Origin: Phytopseudomonas daroniae | GTDB lineage: Bacteria; Pseudomonadota; Gammaproteobacteria; Pseudomonadales; Pseudomonadaceae | Reading direction: 5' to 3' | Assembly (NCBI RefSeq): GCF_004327285.1 | Contig: NZ_QJUI01000001.1 | Span: 310,001 to 374,000, forward strand | DNA length: 64,000 nt | Shown here: positions 1 through 8,665 of the stretch, one piece after another | How positions within the stretch are numbered: position 1 is the stretch's first letter | Layout of the letters: every line of letters begins with the position of its first letter | Translations under genes and position numbers: made by a program | Notes under the pieces: generated by a model | Databases searched by the model: none | What the model was told of the DNA's origin: nothing | Seen by the model: only the letters and a program-made list of their open reading frames with translations

Positions 1-151
1 AGAAGGTCACCGGTACCATCAGCGCCACCGCCATGGTCGCGGTAAGGCCGGGAATGGCACCGACGAACAATCCGTAGATAGCGGCGACCATCATCACCGC
101 CAGGACTTCGAAGGTCATCACCATGCCGAAGGCATTGATTATCGCGTCCAC
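1..151 (-). CDS. tctA: Tripartite tricarboxylate transporter, large membrane subunit TctA (5' end only)
   Basis: Only the first 50 codons are inside the window; the gene runs off the left edge. A GTG start two bases after the tctB stop opens a hydrophobic protein whose residues 27-42 contain the family motif GLFVGAIPGLTATMAV. TctA is the 12-helix channel subunit of TTT solute importers, working with TctB and the periplasmic binder TctC. Position as last visible gene of tctC-tctB-tctA supports the call. An ATG ten codons downstream is a weaker alternative start because it would cut into the conserved N-terminus. Confidence 0.88.
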   Translation of the reverse strand, partial: MDAIINAFGMVMTFEVLAVMMVAAIYGLFVGAIPGLTATMAVALMVPVTF

Positions 152-153
152 GG

Positions 154-645
154 TCAGCCCCCTAGATAATCGGTGAGAAGGCCCATGGGCAGTTGCACGC
201 TCATCACCTGCTGGAAGAACAGGTAGAGGAACAGGGTCGCCAGCACGGCGGTGACCCAGGACAGCAGTGGTCGACCGCTGAAACGCTGGCAGAGCACACC
301 GATCAGCAACACCGAGCAGAGAATGAAGCCCAGGGTTTCGATGACGGTAATGAAGGCGCCCACCAGCAGCGGCACCAGCAGGATGTTGATCAGCCGCTCG
401 CGATCGCGCAGCCACGGGCCGGCCTGCGCCAGCCAGAAGCCGCCGCCATCCTGGCTGCGCGCCAGACGAACGCCCTTGGCCAGCAGGATCACGCCACAGA
501 GCGCCAGCAGGCCACCGATGATGGACGGGAAGAAACCCGCACCGTATTGAAAGAACGGCGAGACTTTCATCTGCTGGCCGCTGAGCAGAACACCCAGGCC
601 GAGCAGGGTGAAAAATACCCCGAGGGCGATATCACTGAATTTCAT
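154..645 (-). CDS. tctB: Tripartite tricarboxylate transporter, small membrane subunit TctB
   Basis: A 163-residue, very hydrophobic protein of the usual TctB size, with four predicted membrane segments (about residues 5-23, 35-55, 85-115 and 125-155). TctB is the small inner-membrane partner of TctA in sodium- or proton-coupled uptake of carboxylates. The ATG at 645 has an AGGAGCG ribosome site eight bases upstream. It lies 66 bp downstream of tctC and two bases before tctA, so the three are co-transcribed. Substrate cannot be read from TctB; the aldolase/kinase genes upstream suggest a sugar acid. Confidence 0.88.
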   Translation of the reverse strand: MKFSDIALGVFFTLLGLGVLLSGQQMKVSPFFQYGAGFFPSIIGGLLALCGVILLAKGVRLARSQDGGGFWLAQAGPWLRDRERLINILLVPLLVGAFITVIETLGFILCSVLLIGVLCQRFSGRPLLSWVTAVLATLFLYLFFQQVMSVQLPMGLLTDYLGG

Positions 646-711
646 GCTGTGCGCTCCTGTCGATCAGCCGCTGCACCCACCTGCCCTAGCGGCAGGCGAG
701 TGCCATGGCGA

Positions 712-1728
712 TTACGGGTTGAGCTTGCCGATCAGCGCCTGGACATCACGAGTGTGCTGTTCCAGGTACTCACCGAAAGCTTCGGCGCTGCGCCATTGCG
801 GACGGAAACCTCGGGCTTCCATTTCCTTGCGCCATTCGGGGTCGTTGTAGATCTTCTCCAGGGTCGCTTCGAGCTTGACCTTGATGTCGTCCGGCAGGCC
901 GGCAGGCGCTACCAGGGCACGGAACGAACCCAGCTCCAGATCCAGGCCGGTTTCTTCTTTCAGAGTCGGCACGTCCGGGTAGGCGGCCTGACGCTCGGAA
1001 CCGAATACCGCGAGGCTGCGCACCTTGTTGGAACGCAGCAGCGCATCGGCCTCGGGCAGCGAGCACGGCACGAAGTCGACGCCACCGGCAGCCAGATCCT
1101 GCATTGCCGCAGCGGCGCCCTGACCAGGAATCATGCGAATCTTCTGCAGGTCGACCTGCCAGGCATCCAGCAGCCCGGCCACGGCCATCGGCCACGAACC
1201 GCCACAACCGCCGGCGCAGGCGATGGTGTACTTGGCGGGATCGGCTTTCAGCGCATCGAGCGCCTGACGCAGGCTGGTGAAGGGGGAGTCGGTGTTGACC
1301 TGAAAACCGGCCAGGTCGAAGTTGTACTGGCCGATGGGGGTGAAATCGCTGGCCTTGAAGTCGGCCTGACCCATTTCCTTGTAGTGGGCATAGTTGAACA
1401 GAATGCCCAGGGTGTAGCCGTCGGCCTTGGAACTGATGATCCTCTGGATGCCGACCACGCCACCGCCCTGCCCCAGGTTGATGACGTTGAACTGCTGCCC
1501 CAGCTCCTGCTTGAGGTACTTGGACAGGATCCGCGCGGTACCGTCGGAACCACCGCCCGCGCCAGCCGGCACGATGATGCTCACCGGACGGCTCGGCCAT
1601 TCGGCGGCCATCGCTGGCATGGCCAGGCCTAGCGCCAGGGTCAGTGCGGCCAGCTTGCAACCGGCGCGGCTCAGCAGCTTGCCGAGGGTGGAGGAATGCG
1701 ACATGCGAGGTGCATGGTTAACGAGCAT
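712..1728 (-). CDS. tctC: Tripartite tricarboxylate transporter periplasmic solute-binding protein TctC (Bug family)
   Basis: 338 residues with a signal peptide (positively charged start, hydrophobic stretch about 25-40, cleavage after AMA), then the Bug/TctC fold beginning WPSRPVSIIVPAGAGGGSD. This binder captures the substrate in the periplasm and hands it to TctAB. The ATG at 1728 is preceded by GGAGAG at good spacing, so the full length is kept; an internal ATG eight codons later lacks such a site. Bug proteins bind diverse carboxylates. Co-location with KDPGal aldolase and KDGal kinase suggests galactonate or a related aldonate (inference). Confidence 0.9.
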   Translation of the reverse strand: MLVNHAPRMSHSSTLGKLLSRAGCKLAALTLALGLAMPAMAAEWPSRPVSIIVPAGAGGGSDGTARILSKYLKQELGQQFNVINLGQGGGVVGIQRIISSKADGYTLGILFNYAHYKEMGQADFKASDFTPIGQYNFDLAGFQVNTDSPFTSLRQALDALKADPAKYTIACAGGCGGSWPMAVAGLLDAWQVDLQKIRMIPGQGAAAAMQDLAAGGVDFVPCSLPEADALLRSNKVRSLAVFGSERQAAYPDVPTLKEETGLDLELGSFRALVAPAGLPDDIKVKLEATLEKIYNDPEWRKEMEARGFRPQWRSAEAFGEYLEQHTRDVQALIGKLNP

Positions 1729-1789
1729 AACGAGCTCTCCTTTTATTATTGTCGAGTACGGCTGTCATGTTGATCGGGTGCAGCGGATC

Positions 1790-2413
1790 TCAGTGTTGCG
1801 TTGCTCTCCAGGCGGTCACGAAGGCTGCGGCGTTCGCGCCGACCTCGGTTGCACTCATGCCTGGCTTGTACAGCGCCGAGCCAAGGCCGAAACCACTGGC
1901 GCCCGCTTCGACATAGGCCGCCATACCGGCAGGCGTGATGCCACCGACCGGCAGCAGGGGTATGTCCCGCGAGAACACCGCACGCCACGCCTTGACGATC
2001 GACGGGTTGAACTGCTCGGCGGGAAACAGCTTGAGCACCTGGGCGCCCGCCTCCAGCGCGGCGAAGCCTTCACTTGGTGTGGCCACGCCAGGCGAGCTGA
2101 ACAGCCCGGCATGGCGCGTGGCACGAATCACCTCGGGGTTGCAGTTGGGCGATACGACCAGCCGCCCACCGGCTTGCGCCACTTCCTCGACCTGCCGGGT
2201 GCTGAGCACGGTGCCGGCCCCGATCAGCGCGCGATCACCCAGCTCAGCCGCCAGCAAGCCGATGCTCTGCAAGGGTTGCGGCGAATTCAGCGGAATCTCG
2301 ATCAGCCGGAAGCCGGCTTCGTACAACGCCAGGCCGACCGGTACGATCTCTTGGGGTGTGACGCCGCGCAGGATGGCGATCAGCGGCAGTTGCTGCAGAT
2401 AGGTATCAGACAT
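1790..2413 (-). CDS. dgoA: 2-dehydro-3-deoxy-6-phosphogalactonate (KDPGal) aldolase
   Basis: 207 residues of the KDPG/KDPGal class I aldolase family. It cleaves 2-keto-3-deoxy-6-phosphogalactonate to pyruvate and glyceraldehyde 3-phosphate. Catalytic features are visible: general base Glu39 in LIEIPLNSP and Schiff-base Lys128 in VLKLFPAE. The ATG at 2413 is chosen over the upstream in-frame ATG because GAGGAGTG sits just before it and the protein then has family length. It overlaps the end of the kinase gene by 8 bp, so translation is probably coupled. The pairing with DgoK favours KDPGal over KDPG as substrate. Confidence 0.9.
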   Translation of the reverse strand: MSDTYLQQLPLIAILRGVTPQEIVPVGLALYEAGFRLIEIPLNSPQPLQSIGLLAAELGDRALIGAGTVLSTRQVEEVAQAGGRLVVSPNCNPEVIRATRHAGLFSSPGVATPSEGFAALEAGAQVLKLFPAEQFNPSIVKAWRAVFSRDIPLLPVGGITPAGMAAYVEAGASGFGLGSALYKPGMSATEVGANAAAFVTAWRATQH

Positions 2414-3383
2414 GCAGGGCACTCCTCGAAACGGGGGTAGGCGTTGCGATGACCAGGGCGGCGGCGCAGGCCAGGTACCAGAGGCCTGCGACACCGGCGT
2501 TTTCCAGGGTACGCACGGAGGCGACACCGAAGCGCGTCAGGGCCAGGCGATAACGCTCGCAAAGGTGCGCGTCACCAATAAGCACCAACGGTGGGCACTC
2601 ATCCTCCTTGATACTGGCGAGCACACTGCGCAGCTCCTCGCCGATCAGCAGCCCGGAGAGGTAATCCAGGCTTTCACCCGCCGTCAGGCGCTCGGTGAGC
2701 AGCAGGCTGCGGGTGCTGAACAGGCGCCCGGAAACACCTTCCGCAGCGCTTTGCCGGGCCGCGTCGAGGCCACGAAAGAAAGCCTCATCGCTGCGTTCAC
2801 TGCCCTGCTCACGAGCCGGCCGGCCGAGAATCGAATGGTCACGCAAGACCGCGAACAGCTCGCCAGTCATATGAGTGGTGAAATGGTCGATCGCGCCGTC
2901 GCGCACCGTGACCCATTTGCTATGGGTGCCAGGCAGCACCAACAAGGCGTTGTCGCGCAGTTCGGGCGCCAGTTGCAGAGCGCCGAACACCTGGGTCTCT
3001 TCACCGCGAATCACATTGGGCAGCGCACTGGCTTCGAGCACGCCAGGCACCATATGCAAGGTGCCACAGGCAGTGTCCAGGGCCAGCAGCCCCTCGACCA
3101 GATCGCTGACGTTGGCCGGACACAGTGCATAGGGCACTTCGTGCCAGCCCTGGCGGCTGCCGATCATGCCGCACGCCAGCGCCGGCAAGCCCGGCCACTG
3201 GCGGTACCAGTCACCGACCAGCTCTTCATAAGCACGGGCGAAGTCGCCATCGGGCGTGTGCTGAATGCCCCACGGCCGGCTCTGCGTGGCCAGCACCCGG
3301 CCAGCCTCACCCAGCAGATAGGCACGCAATGAAGAGGTGCCCCAGTCCAGGGCGATCAGCGTCGGCGTGAGGCGGTCGGTCAT
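2406..3383 (-). CDS. dgoK: 2-dehydro-3-deoxygalactonokinase
   Basis: 325-residue sugar kinase that phosphorylates 2-keto-3-deoxygalactonate, the step before the aldolase in the De Ley-Doudoroff galactonate pathway. The N-terminal phosphate-binding loop reads ALDWGTSSLRAYLL (residues about 12-25). Length and order match the DgoK family. The ATG at 3383 overlaps the iclR stop by four bases (ATGA), and its own end overlaps dgoA, so iclR-dgoK-dgoA is tightly packed. The dehydratase expected for the pathway is not in the window and may lie past tctA. Confidence 0.9.
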   Translation of the reverse strand: MTDRLTPTLIALDWGTSSLRAYLLGEAGRVLATQSRPWGIQHTPDGDFARAYEELVGDWYRQWPGLPALACGMIGSRQGWHEVPYALCPANVSDLVEGLLALDTACGTLHMVPGVLEASALPNVIRGEETQVFGALQLAPELRDNALLVLPGTHSKWVTVRDGAIDHFTTHMTGELFAVLRDHSILGRPAREQGSERSDEAFFRGLDAARQSAAEGVSGRLFSTRSLLLTERLTAGESLDYLSGLLIGEELRSVLASIKEDECPPLVLIGDAHLCERYRLALTRFGVASVRTLENAGVAGLWYLACAAALVIATPTPVSRSALHV

Positions 3384-4177
3384 GAAGCACTCCAGCCCAG
3401 TTCACGGGAAATGGCGACCGCACAGGCGATCACGTCCGGGCGCAACTCATGCAGACGCGCCTCCGGCATGTAGGGAATGGCGCTGGCGACACTCAGCGCG
3501 GCGACGATCTGCCCACTGGCGTCGCGAACCGGCGCGGCGACGCAACGCACGCCCAGCTCGTTCTCTTCCAGATCGAAGCTGAAACCGCTTTCGGCATAGC
3601 CACTCATCAGGCCGCGGAATTCCTCCCACGGGGTGAACTCCTCACGCAGACCAGACTGCCCGGCGCGCCGCTGCAGGCCCTGTTCGTAGAGCTCCAGCCA
3701 CTGCGCCTCGGGCAGATCGAGCATCAGCGACTTGCCGATGCCGGTCAGTGCCAACGGCATGCGCAAGCCAATCCGCGAACGCATTTCCAGGCCGCGACTG
3801 CTGGGCAGCTTCTCGATGTAGAGCACGTCGCCATCGTCACGTACGCCCAGGTGCACGGTGTCCTGGGTAAGCCGCGCCAGCGCCTCCAGATAGGGCCGCG
3901 CGACGTTCGCCAGGGGCATCTGCGCACGGGCCTTGTAGCCCAGTTCGATAAGCTTGGGGCCTAGCTGATAGCCACCGGCATTGCCGCCAATGGCACGCAG
4001 GTAGCCGGCCTGTACCAGGGCGGCAATCAGGCGATGCGTGGTGCTGCGCGTGCAGCCGATGGTCGTGCCGATGTCGACCAGGCTGCTGGCACCCTGGGCA
4101 ACGGCGTCGATCACGGCCAGGCCTCTGAACAGCGCCTGGGCACCCGTAGGTGCTTGATTGTTGTTTTTATCGGGCAT
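3380..4177 (-). CDS. IclR-family transcriptional regulator of the sugar-acid operon
   Basis: 265 residues: N-terminal winged helix-turn-helix (about 10-70, with SLVDIGTTIGCTRSTTHRLI) and C-terminal IclR effector domain (about 85-260). The start at 4177 has AGGAGAG at the right distance; a longer in-frame reading from 4237 has no such site. It is the first gene of an operon with dgoK, dgoA and tctCBA, overlapping dgoK by 4 bp, so it is probably the local, autoregulated repressor responding to a keto-deoxy sugar acid. It could be named KdgR- or DgoR-like, but the ligand is inferred. Confidence 0.85.
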   Translation of the reverse strand: MPDKNNNQAPTGAQALFRGLAVIDAVAQGASSLVDIGTTIGCTRSTTHRLIAALVQAGYLRAIGGNAGGYQLGPKLIELGYKARAQMPLANVARPYLEALARLTQDTVHLGVRDDGDVLYIEKLPSSRGLEMRSRIGLRMPLALTGIGKSLMLDLPEAQWLELYEQGLQRRAGQSGLREEFTPWEEFRGLMSGYAESGFSFDLEENELGVRCVAAPVRDASGQIVAALSVASAIPYMPEARLHELRPDVIACAVAISRELGWSAS

Positions 4178-4223
4178 GGGACTCTCCTGGCGATGGACTC
4201 TAATCGGCTTTTCAGCAATTCTC

Positions 4224-4251
4224 AATATGCGAAACAAACTCCCATATTATA
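4224..4251 (-). promoter_or_regulatory. Candidate promoter -10 and overlapping operator for the iclR operon
   Basis: On the minus strand a perfect TATAAT -10 (4251-4246) lies about 70 bp upstream of the iclR start. It overlaps an inverted pair AATATG (4224-4229) and CATATT (4243-4248) separated by 13 bases. A dyad covering the -10 is what an autorepressing IclR protein would bind. No convincing -35 was found. Inference only. Confidence 0.4.
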
Positions 4252-4342
4252 GGAATAAATTGAGCCGTACGGCATTTCGCGTGGCCAGCCAGTACGCGCG
4301 CTGTCAAACTGGCCGCTCTTTCCAGCCACATGGATCTGCGAC

Positions 4343-4618
4343 ATGAGCACTGCCGACGAGCACGACGACGCAACCTTCACCGAGCACACACTGGTTCAGG
4401 CCATCGAGAATCAGCTGGAATCCGGCGAGCCGGCCTTCGCCCAATCGGTGCTGAACAAGCTGACGCTGGTGGGCTACGAACGCGAGGAGATCGTGCAGAT
4501 GATGGCCATGGTGCTCGCTCATGAAGTGGACACCATGTTGCGTGAGGATCGTCCCTTCGATGCCGAAGGTTATGAGCAGGCGCTGCGTGCGCTGCCGACA
4601 CTGCCCGAGGAAAACTGA
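4343..4618 (+). CDS. Conserved hypothetical protein, 91 aa
   Basis: A small acidic protein starting at ATG 4343, with no signal peptide or membrane segment. The sequence looks helical: residues 12-35 contain HTLVQAIENQLES and 40-65 contain YEREEIVQMMAMVLAHEVDT. I recognise no functional domain. It is transcribed divergently from the iclR operon and lies 160 bp upstream of another small protein and then cyaA, a position where pseudomonads carry small conserved genes. Codon use looks like that of the neighbouring core genes, so it is very likely a real gene of unknown function. Confidence 0.75.
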   Translation: MSTADEHDDATFTEHTLVQAIENQLESGEPAFAQSVLNKLTLVGYEREEIVQMMAMVLAHEVDTMLREDRPFDAEGYEQALRALPTLPEEN

Positions 4619-4778
4619 GCCGGCAGCGGCCACTGCCCGCCACCAGAAGATTTTTCGCTCGATGGCTGCATGCCCCAGCGAACCGACGCCGGCTTGACTA
4701 CACTTGGCCTGCGGGGCGCCAGACACCCCCGGAGCCCACGGCCGATGCCGTGCACGACAATAACAGGCAGGAGTCACC

Positions 4779-5024
4779 ATGGCCTTTACCGCCGAACTGG
4801 TCGCCGAACTGGAAATCCTTTTGCTGTTCAATCTGGACAACGGTCAGGAGGGATTGAAGATCCACCACGATGCAGCACCATCCGTAGTCGCCGCCGCCGA
4901 GCGTCTGCACGACAAGGGGCTGATCAGCCTCAGCGATGGCGGCTACCTGACCCGCCTGGGTCATGAAGCGGCCGAGCACGCACAAAGTCTGCGGGCCATT
5001 CTCAGCGTCCCACAACCCGCCTGA
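4779..5024 (+). CDS. TIGR02647 family protein, 81 aa
   Basis: A short protein of the gammaproteobacterial TIGR02647 type (recognised from memory). It has an N-terminal helix (FTAELVAELEILLLFNLD) and a winged-helix-like C-terminal half (AAERLHDKGLISLSDGGYLT). The name reflects conservation, not known function; a DNA-binding role is only suggested by the helix-rich shape. The start is supported by GGAG a few bases before ATG 4779. It precedes cyaA by about 110 bp on the same strand. Confidence 0.75.
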   Translation: MAFTAELVAELEILLLFNLDNGQEGLKIHHDAAPSVVAAAERLHDKGLISLSDGGYLTRLGHEAAEHAQSLRAILSVPQPA

Positions 5025-5134
5025 ACCCGAACCAGCGCCTGCCGCCCTGATGGTGGCAGGCCTCTCTCCTGCGAACGATTGCGACAGGGCACTGCACGAC
5101 TGTAGTCTTGCTCATCACCCGGCCGAGCCCGAGC

Positions 5135-7975
5135 ATGACGCGCCATCCGCCCCTGCGCCCCAATATCGACGACGGCATCGACCGCAAGGTGCTCAGCCAG
5201 TTGCGTGCGCGCTTCATGGCCGTCAATCACGGTCGCCAGCAGCGCGCCATGCAGGCCTTGTCGAGCCGCCAGCAACAGGTGCTCACGCTGCTGCCGCTGC
5301 TGTTTCACGTCAATCATCCTCTGCTGCCCGGTTACGTTTGCGCACAGACGCCCGCCGGCCTCAGCGGCTTCGAGCCAAGCGCCGAGCTGCTCGCCGAAGC
5401 ACAGCGCCTGACCCGCTCCTTCGCCTACAAGCCGGCCCGTGGCCCGACGCCCACACCGATCCACGGTCTGTTTCTGATGGGCAGCCTGGGCACCGTGGCA
5501 CAGGCCGAACGAAGCGACATGGATCTGTGGGTCTGCCATGCCAGCGACCTCAGCGCTGATGCCCGTAGCGAGCTGCGCCGCAAGTGCGACCTGCTGCAAA
5601 CCTGGGCCGCCGGCCAGGGCACCGAGGCGCACTTCTTCCTGATCGACCCGGAGCGCTTTCGTGCTGGCGAGCGTGAAGTCCGGCTCACCTCGGATGACTG
5701 CGGCACCACCCAGCACTTTCTGCTGCTCGACGAGTTCTACCGAACGGCGATCTGGCTGGGCGGCCGCACACCGCTCTGGTGGCTGGTGCCCGCCGTCGAC
5801 GAACACCGCTACCAGCGGTTTACCGCGACCCTGCTGAGCAAACGATTCATTCGCGCCGAGGATGTCATCGACTTCGGCCACCTGGCCCATGTGCCCTCCG
5901 GCGAGTTCATCGGCGCCGGCATGTGGCAGCTGTTCAAGGGCATCGAGTCGCCGTACAAATCCGTGCTCAAGCTGCTGCTCACCGAGGTCTACGCCAGCGA
6001 GCATCCACGACTGGAGTGCCTGTCGCTGCGCTTCAAGCAGTCGGTGTACGACGGCCAGCTGGATCTCGACGAACTCGATCCCTACGTCCTGATCTACCGC
6101 CGACTGGAGGAGTACCTCGAAGCACGCGGCGAGTCCGAGCGCCTGGAACTGGTGCGCCGCTGCCTGTATCTGAAGGTCAACAAAAAGATCAGCAAACCGC
6201 CGCGCAACCGTGCCAAGAGCTGGCAACGCCTGCTGCTGGAACGCCTGACCGCCCAGTGGGGCTGGGGTGAGCGCCAACTGGTGATGCTCGACAGCCGTAG
6301 CCAGTGGAAAGTCCGCCAGGTGAGCGCCGAACGCCAAGCGCTGGTCAACGAACTCAACTACAGCTACCGCTTCCTGTCCCTGTTCGCGCGCAATCAGGCC
6401 GGCGACGCGGAGCCTGATAGCCGTGAGCTGGCCGTACTCGGCCGCCGTCTGTATGCGGCGTTCGAACGTCGGGCCGGCAAGGTGGAATTCATCAACCCGG
6501 GCATCGCTCCGGATCTCGGCGAAGACACCCTGACACTGGTGCACTGCCCCACACCGAAGGGCGACCGCTGGGCGCTGTTCAATGGCAGCCTAGGCTCTCA
6601 GGAATGGCTGGATTTCGCGCCGCTGCGACAGGCCCGCAGCCTGATCGAACTGCTCGCCTGGTGCCACCGCAACGGCGTCATCGACAGCAGCACACACCTG
6701 GCGCTGCACCCGGGCGCCAGCGACCTCAGTGAGTTCGAACTCAGCCACCTGCTCAACTGCCTGGCGCAGGCACTGCCCATGCCGCTGGGCAGCGTGCCGG
6801 AAAGCGCCCTGCTGCGCGCCCGTCGACCGACGGCAGTGCTATTGCTGGTCAACGTCGGCGTCGACCCGCTCAAGCAACACAGCCAGATGAACCTGCACAT
6901 GATCAGCGAACGCACGGATCCGCTGGGTTACTCCGGCGTGCGCGAGAACCTGGTACTGACGCTCGACCAGATTACCCTCAACAGCTGGAACGAGCTGCTG
7001 GTGGAGCGTTACGAGGGCCCCAATGCCCTGCTCGACTGCTTCGCCGATCTGCTCAACGCGCTGCCCGCCAGCGGTGGGCGCCCCAAGCTGCATGTGCGCT
7101 GTTTCTGCCGCAATCGCTCTGCGACCATCGTCGAACGTGTCGAGGAACTGTTGCGCGAGCTGATCACCGGCCTCGACAGTGGCGATCGCCAGCGCTACCT
7201 GCTGCAGATCACCCGACGCTATCACCTGCTCGACCTGACGCCTGGCCAGGTTCGCCACACCACGCTGGATGACCTGCCGGCACTGCTCGAACACCTGGCC
7301 CAGGATCGAACCGAATACAACCCGCTACGCCTCGACCGCAATGCTCTGGAAGGTGAGGATCTGGCACTGATTCTCAGCGCGGGGCGCCCCGCCTGCATTC
7401 AGGTGTTCTATCGCCTGCACGAAGCGGATCCCCAGGCGCAGATCACCGTGCTCGACGAGCATGGTGCGGTGTGGCGCACCCAGGCGCCGTTCCATGACGA
7501 ATCCAGCCTGCTGGCACCCCTGCAGCGTTTTCTGCAGTCGCTACTGTACCGGCGCAACGCCGCACTGGCTCTGGAAAGCCCGCAGATACCACTGGAAATC
7601 ATCTACCAGCAGCTACTGCCCGACGCGCCACTGCGCGCTCAGCGCCTGGAACAACGGCCCGCGCCACTGACGCAAGTGAGCCAGCCGTTCTACGATGTGC
7701 AGGCGATCGTCGAACCCGGCAGTGGCCAGCGCGCCTACATCAGCCTGTACTGCAACCACCGGGAATTCTCCGAACTCGAATATGGCGACAACCTGTTCAG
7801 CAGCGTGGCCCGGCATATCCTCGCCCAGCGCAGCGAGGCAGAGCGCTATCCCTGCTACATCACCGACCTGGATCTTTCCGCCCTGCTGGGCGACCGGCAA
7901 CCGTCGGTGGTGCATTACCTGCGCTACAAGGCGAGCCTGGAAGAGGCACTGAACAGTGCGCTGCTCGCCCTCTAA
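5135..7975 (+). CDS. cyaA: Class I adenylate cyclase
   Basis: 946 residues of the enterobacterial/pseudomonad class I adenylate cyclase, which makes cAMP from ATP in the cytoplasm for the CRP/Vfr regulator. The N-terminal catalytic half carries the nucleotidyltransferase signature GLFLMGSLGTVAQAERSDMDLWVCH (about residues 110-135; the GS and DxD-like residues are present); the C-terminal half is regulatory. ATG 5135 is preferred over a TTG nine codons upstream. In P. aeruginosa cyaA is close to rnk; here a 9-kb cassette lies between them. Confidence 0.93.
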   Translation: MTRHPPLRPNIDDGIDRKVLSQLRARFMAVNHGRQQRAMQALSSRQQQVLTLLPLLFHVNHPLLPGYVCAQTPAGLSGFEPSAELLAEAQRLTRSFAYKPARGPTPTPIHGLFLMGSLGTVAQAERSDMDLWVCHASDLSADARSELRRKCDLLQTWAAGQGTEAHFFLIDPERFRAGEREVRLTSDDCGTTQHFLLLDEFYRTAIWLGGRTPLWWLVPAVDEHRYQRFTATLLSKRFIRAEDVIDFGHLAHVPSGEFIGAGMWQLFKGIESPYKSVLKLLLTEVYASEHPRLECLSLRFKQSVYDGQLDLDELDPYVLIYRRLEEYLEARGESERLELVRRCLYLKVNKKISKPPRNRAKSWQRLLLERLTAQWGWGERQLVMLDSRSQWKVRQVSAERQALVNELNYSYRFLSLFARNQAGDAEPDSRELAVLGRRLYAAFERRAGKVEFINPGIAPDLGEDTLTLVHCPTPKGDRWALFNGSLGSQEWLDFAPLRQARSLIELLAWCHRNGVIDSSTHLALHPGASDLSEFELSHLLNCLAQALPMPLGSVPESALLRARRPTAVLLLVNVGVDPLKQHSQMNLHMISERTDPLGYSGVRENLVLTLDQITLNSWNELLVERYEGPNALLDCFADLLNALPASGGRPKLHVRCFCRNRSATIVERVEELLRELITGLDSGDRQRYLLQITRRYHLLDLTPGQVRHTTLDDLPALLEHLAQDRTEYNPLRLDRNALEGEDLALILSAGRPACIQVFYRLHEADPQAQITVLDEHGAVWRTQAPFHDESSLLAPLQRFLQSLLYRRNAALALESPQIPLEIIYQQLLPDAPLRAQRLEQRPAPLTQVSQPFYDVQAIVEPGSGQRAYISLYCNHREFSELEYGDNLFSSVARHILAQRSEAERYPCYITDLDLSALLGDRQPSVVHYLRYKASLEEALNSALLAL

Positions 7976-7983
7976 GCGCTTAT

Positions 7984-7998
7984 TGATAATAATTCTCA
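7984..7998 (+). promoter_or_regulatory. Fur box upstream of the ECF sigma gene
   Basis: The sequence TGATAATAATTCTCA matches the 7-1-7 Fur consensus TGATAATNATTATCA at all but one defined position. It begins nine bases after the cyaA stop and ends 25 bases before the sigma-factor start. It should repress sigma/anti-sigma transcription when iron is plentiful. Confidence 0.8.
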
Positions 7999-8023
7999 GC
8001 ATGGGATAACATGCGCATTCGCT

Positions 8024-8575
8024 GTGACACGCCCGCTGTGCACAGCTCCCGGCAGCCCCATCGTGTCCTTACCGCCCAGCAAACTCGACCTCTACCTCAC
8101 CCACCGCAATGCTCTGGTGGACTATGCTGCGTCCCTCGTCAATTGCCGCGCCCAGGCGGAAGACGTGGTGCAGGAGGCCTGGTTGCGCTTCAACAGTCGC
8201 GACCGTGCCGAATCGGTGATCGATCAGCCTGTGGGCTACCTCTACCGTATCGTGCGCAACCTGGCCTTCGACCTGACCCGCCGACTCGCCACCGAGCGAC
8301 GCCAGCCCGGTAGCGAAAACCTGCTCGAAACGCTCTCCGATAACAGCCCCGGCCCCGAGCAGCAGGCCAGCAGCAGCGCCGAATTGCGCATCGTCAATGC
8401 TGCCCTGGCGGAGCTGCCGGAGCGCGTGCGCAGAGCCTTCGAAATGCATCGTCTGCACGGCCATACCCTGCAGCACATCGCGGTCACCCTGGGCATCTCC
8501 GTTGGTCTGGCCCATCAATTGGTGCACCAGGCGCTGTGCCATTGCGCCGATCGATTGGAGCAGGCCAATGGATGA
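8024..8575 (+). CDS. ECF sigma factor, FecI/iron-starvation type
   Basis: 183 residues with sigma region 2 (about 30-95, AEDVVQEAWLRF then VGYLYRIVRNLAFDL) and region 4 helix-turn-helix (about 125-175, LPERVRRAFEMHRLHGHTLQHIA). FecI-type factors are held by a FecR partner and released when a TonB-dependent receptor binds its ligand. A Fur box precedes the gene and a FecR gene follows. The start is uncertain: GTG 8024 is used here, but GTG 8063 gives an N-terminus (SLPPSKLDLYLTH) closer to relatives; neither has a strong ribosome site. Confidence 0.88.
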   Translation: MTRPLCTAPGSPIVSLPPSKLDLYLTHRNALVDYAASLVNCRAQAEDVVQEAWLRFNSRDRAESVIDQPVGYLYRIVRNLAFDLTRRLATERRQPGSENLLETLSDNSPGPEQQASSSAELRIVNAALAELPERVRRAFEMHRLHGHTLQHIAVTLGISVGLAHQLVHQALCHCADRLEQANG

Positions 8576-8665
8576 TCTGAAAATTCTTGACGCTGACGCG
8601 TCATTTGCTCAGAGCATACGACTGTGCGAACCTCTGGCCCCTTTCTACATGACCCCGACTCGACC

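Noticed and set aside
193..1632. A 479-codon plus-strand open frame opposite tctB and tctC
   Set aside because: Antisense of the transporter genes; composition is not protein-like.
8011..8313. An alternative reading frame from ATG 8011 just after the Fur box
   Set aside because: It overlaps the sigma-factor gene out of frame and encodes no recognisable protein, although its ATG follows GGGATAAC.
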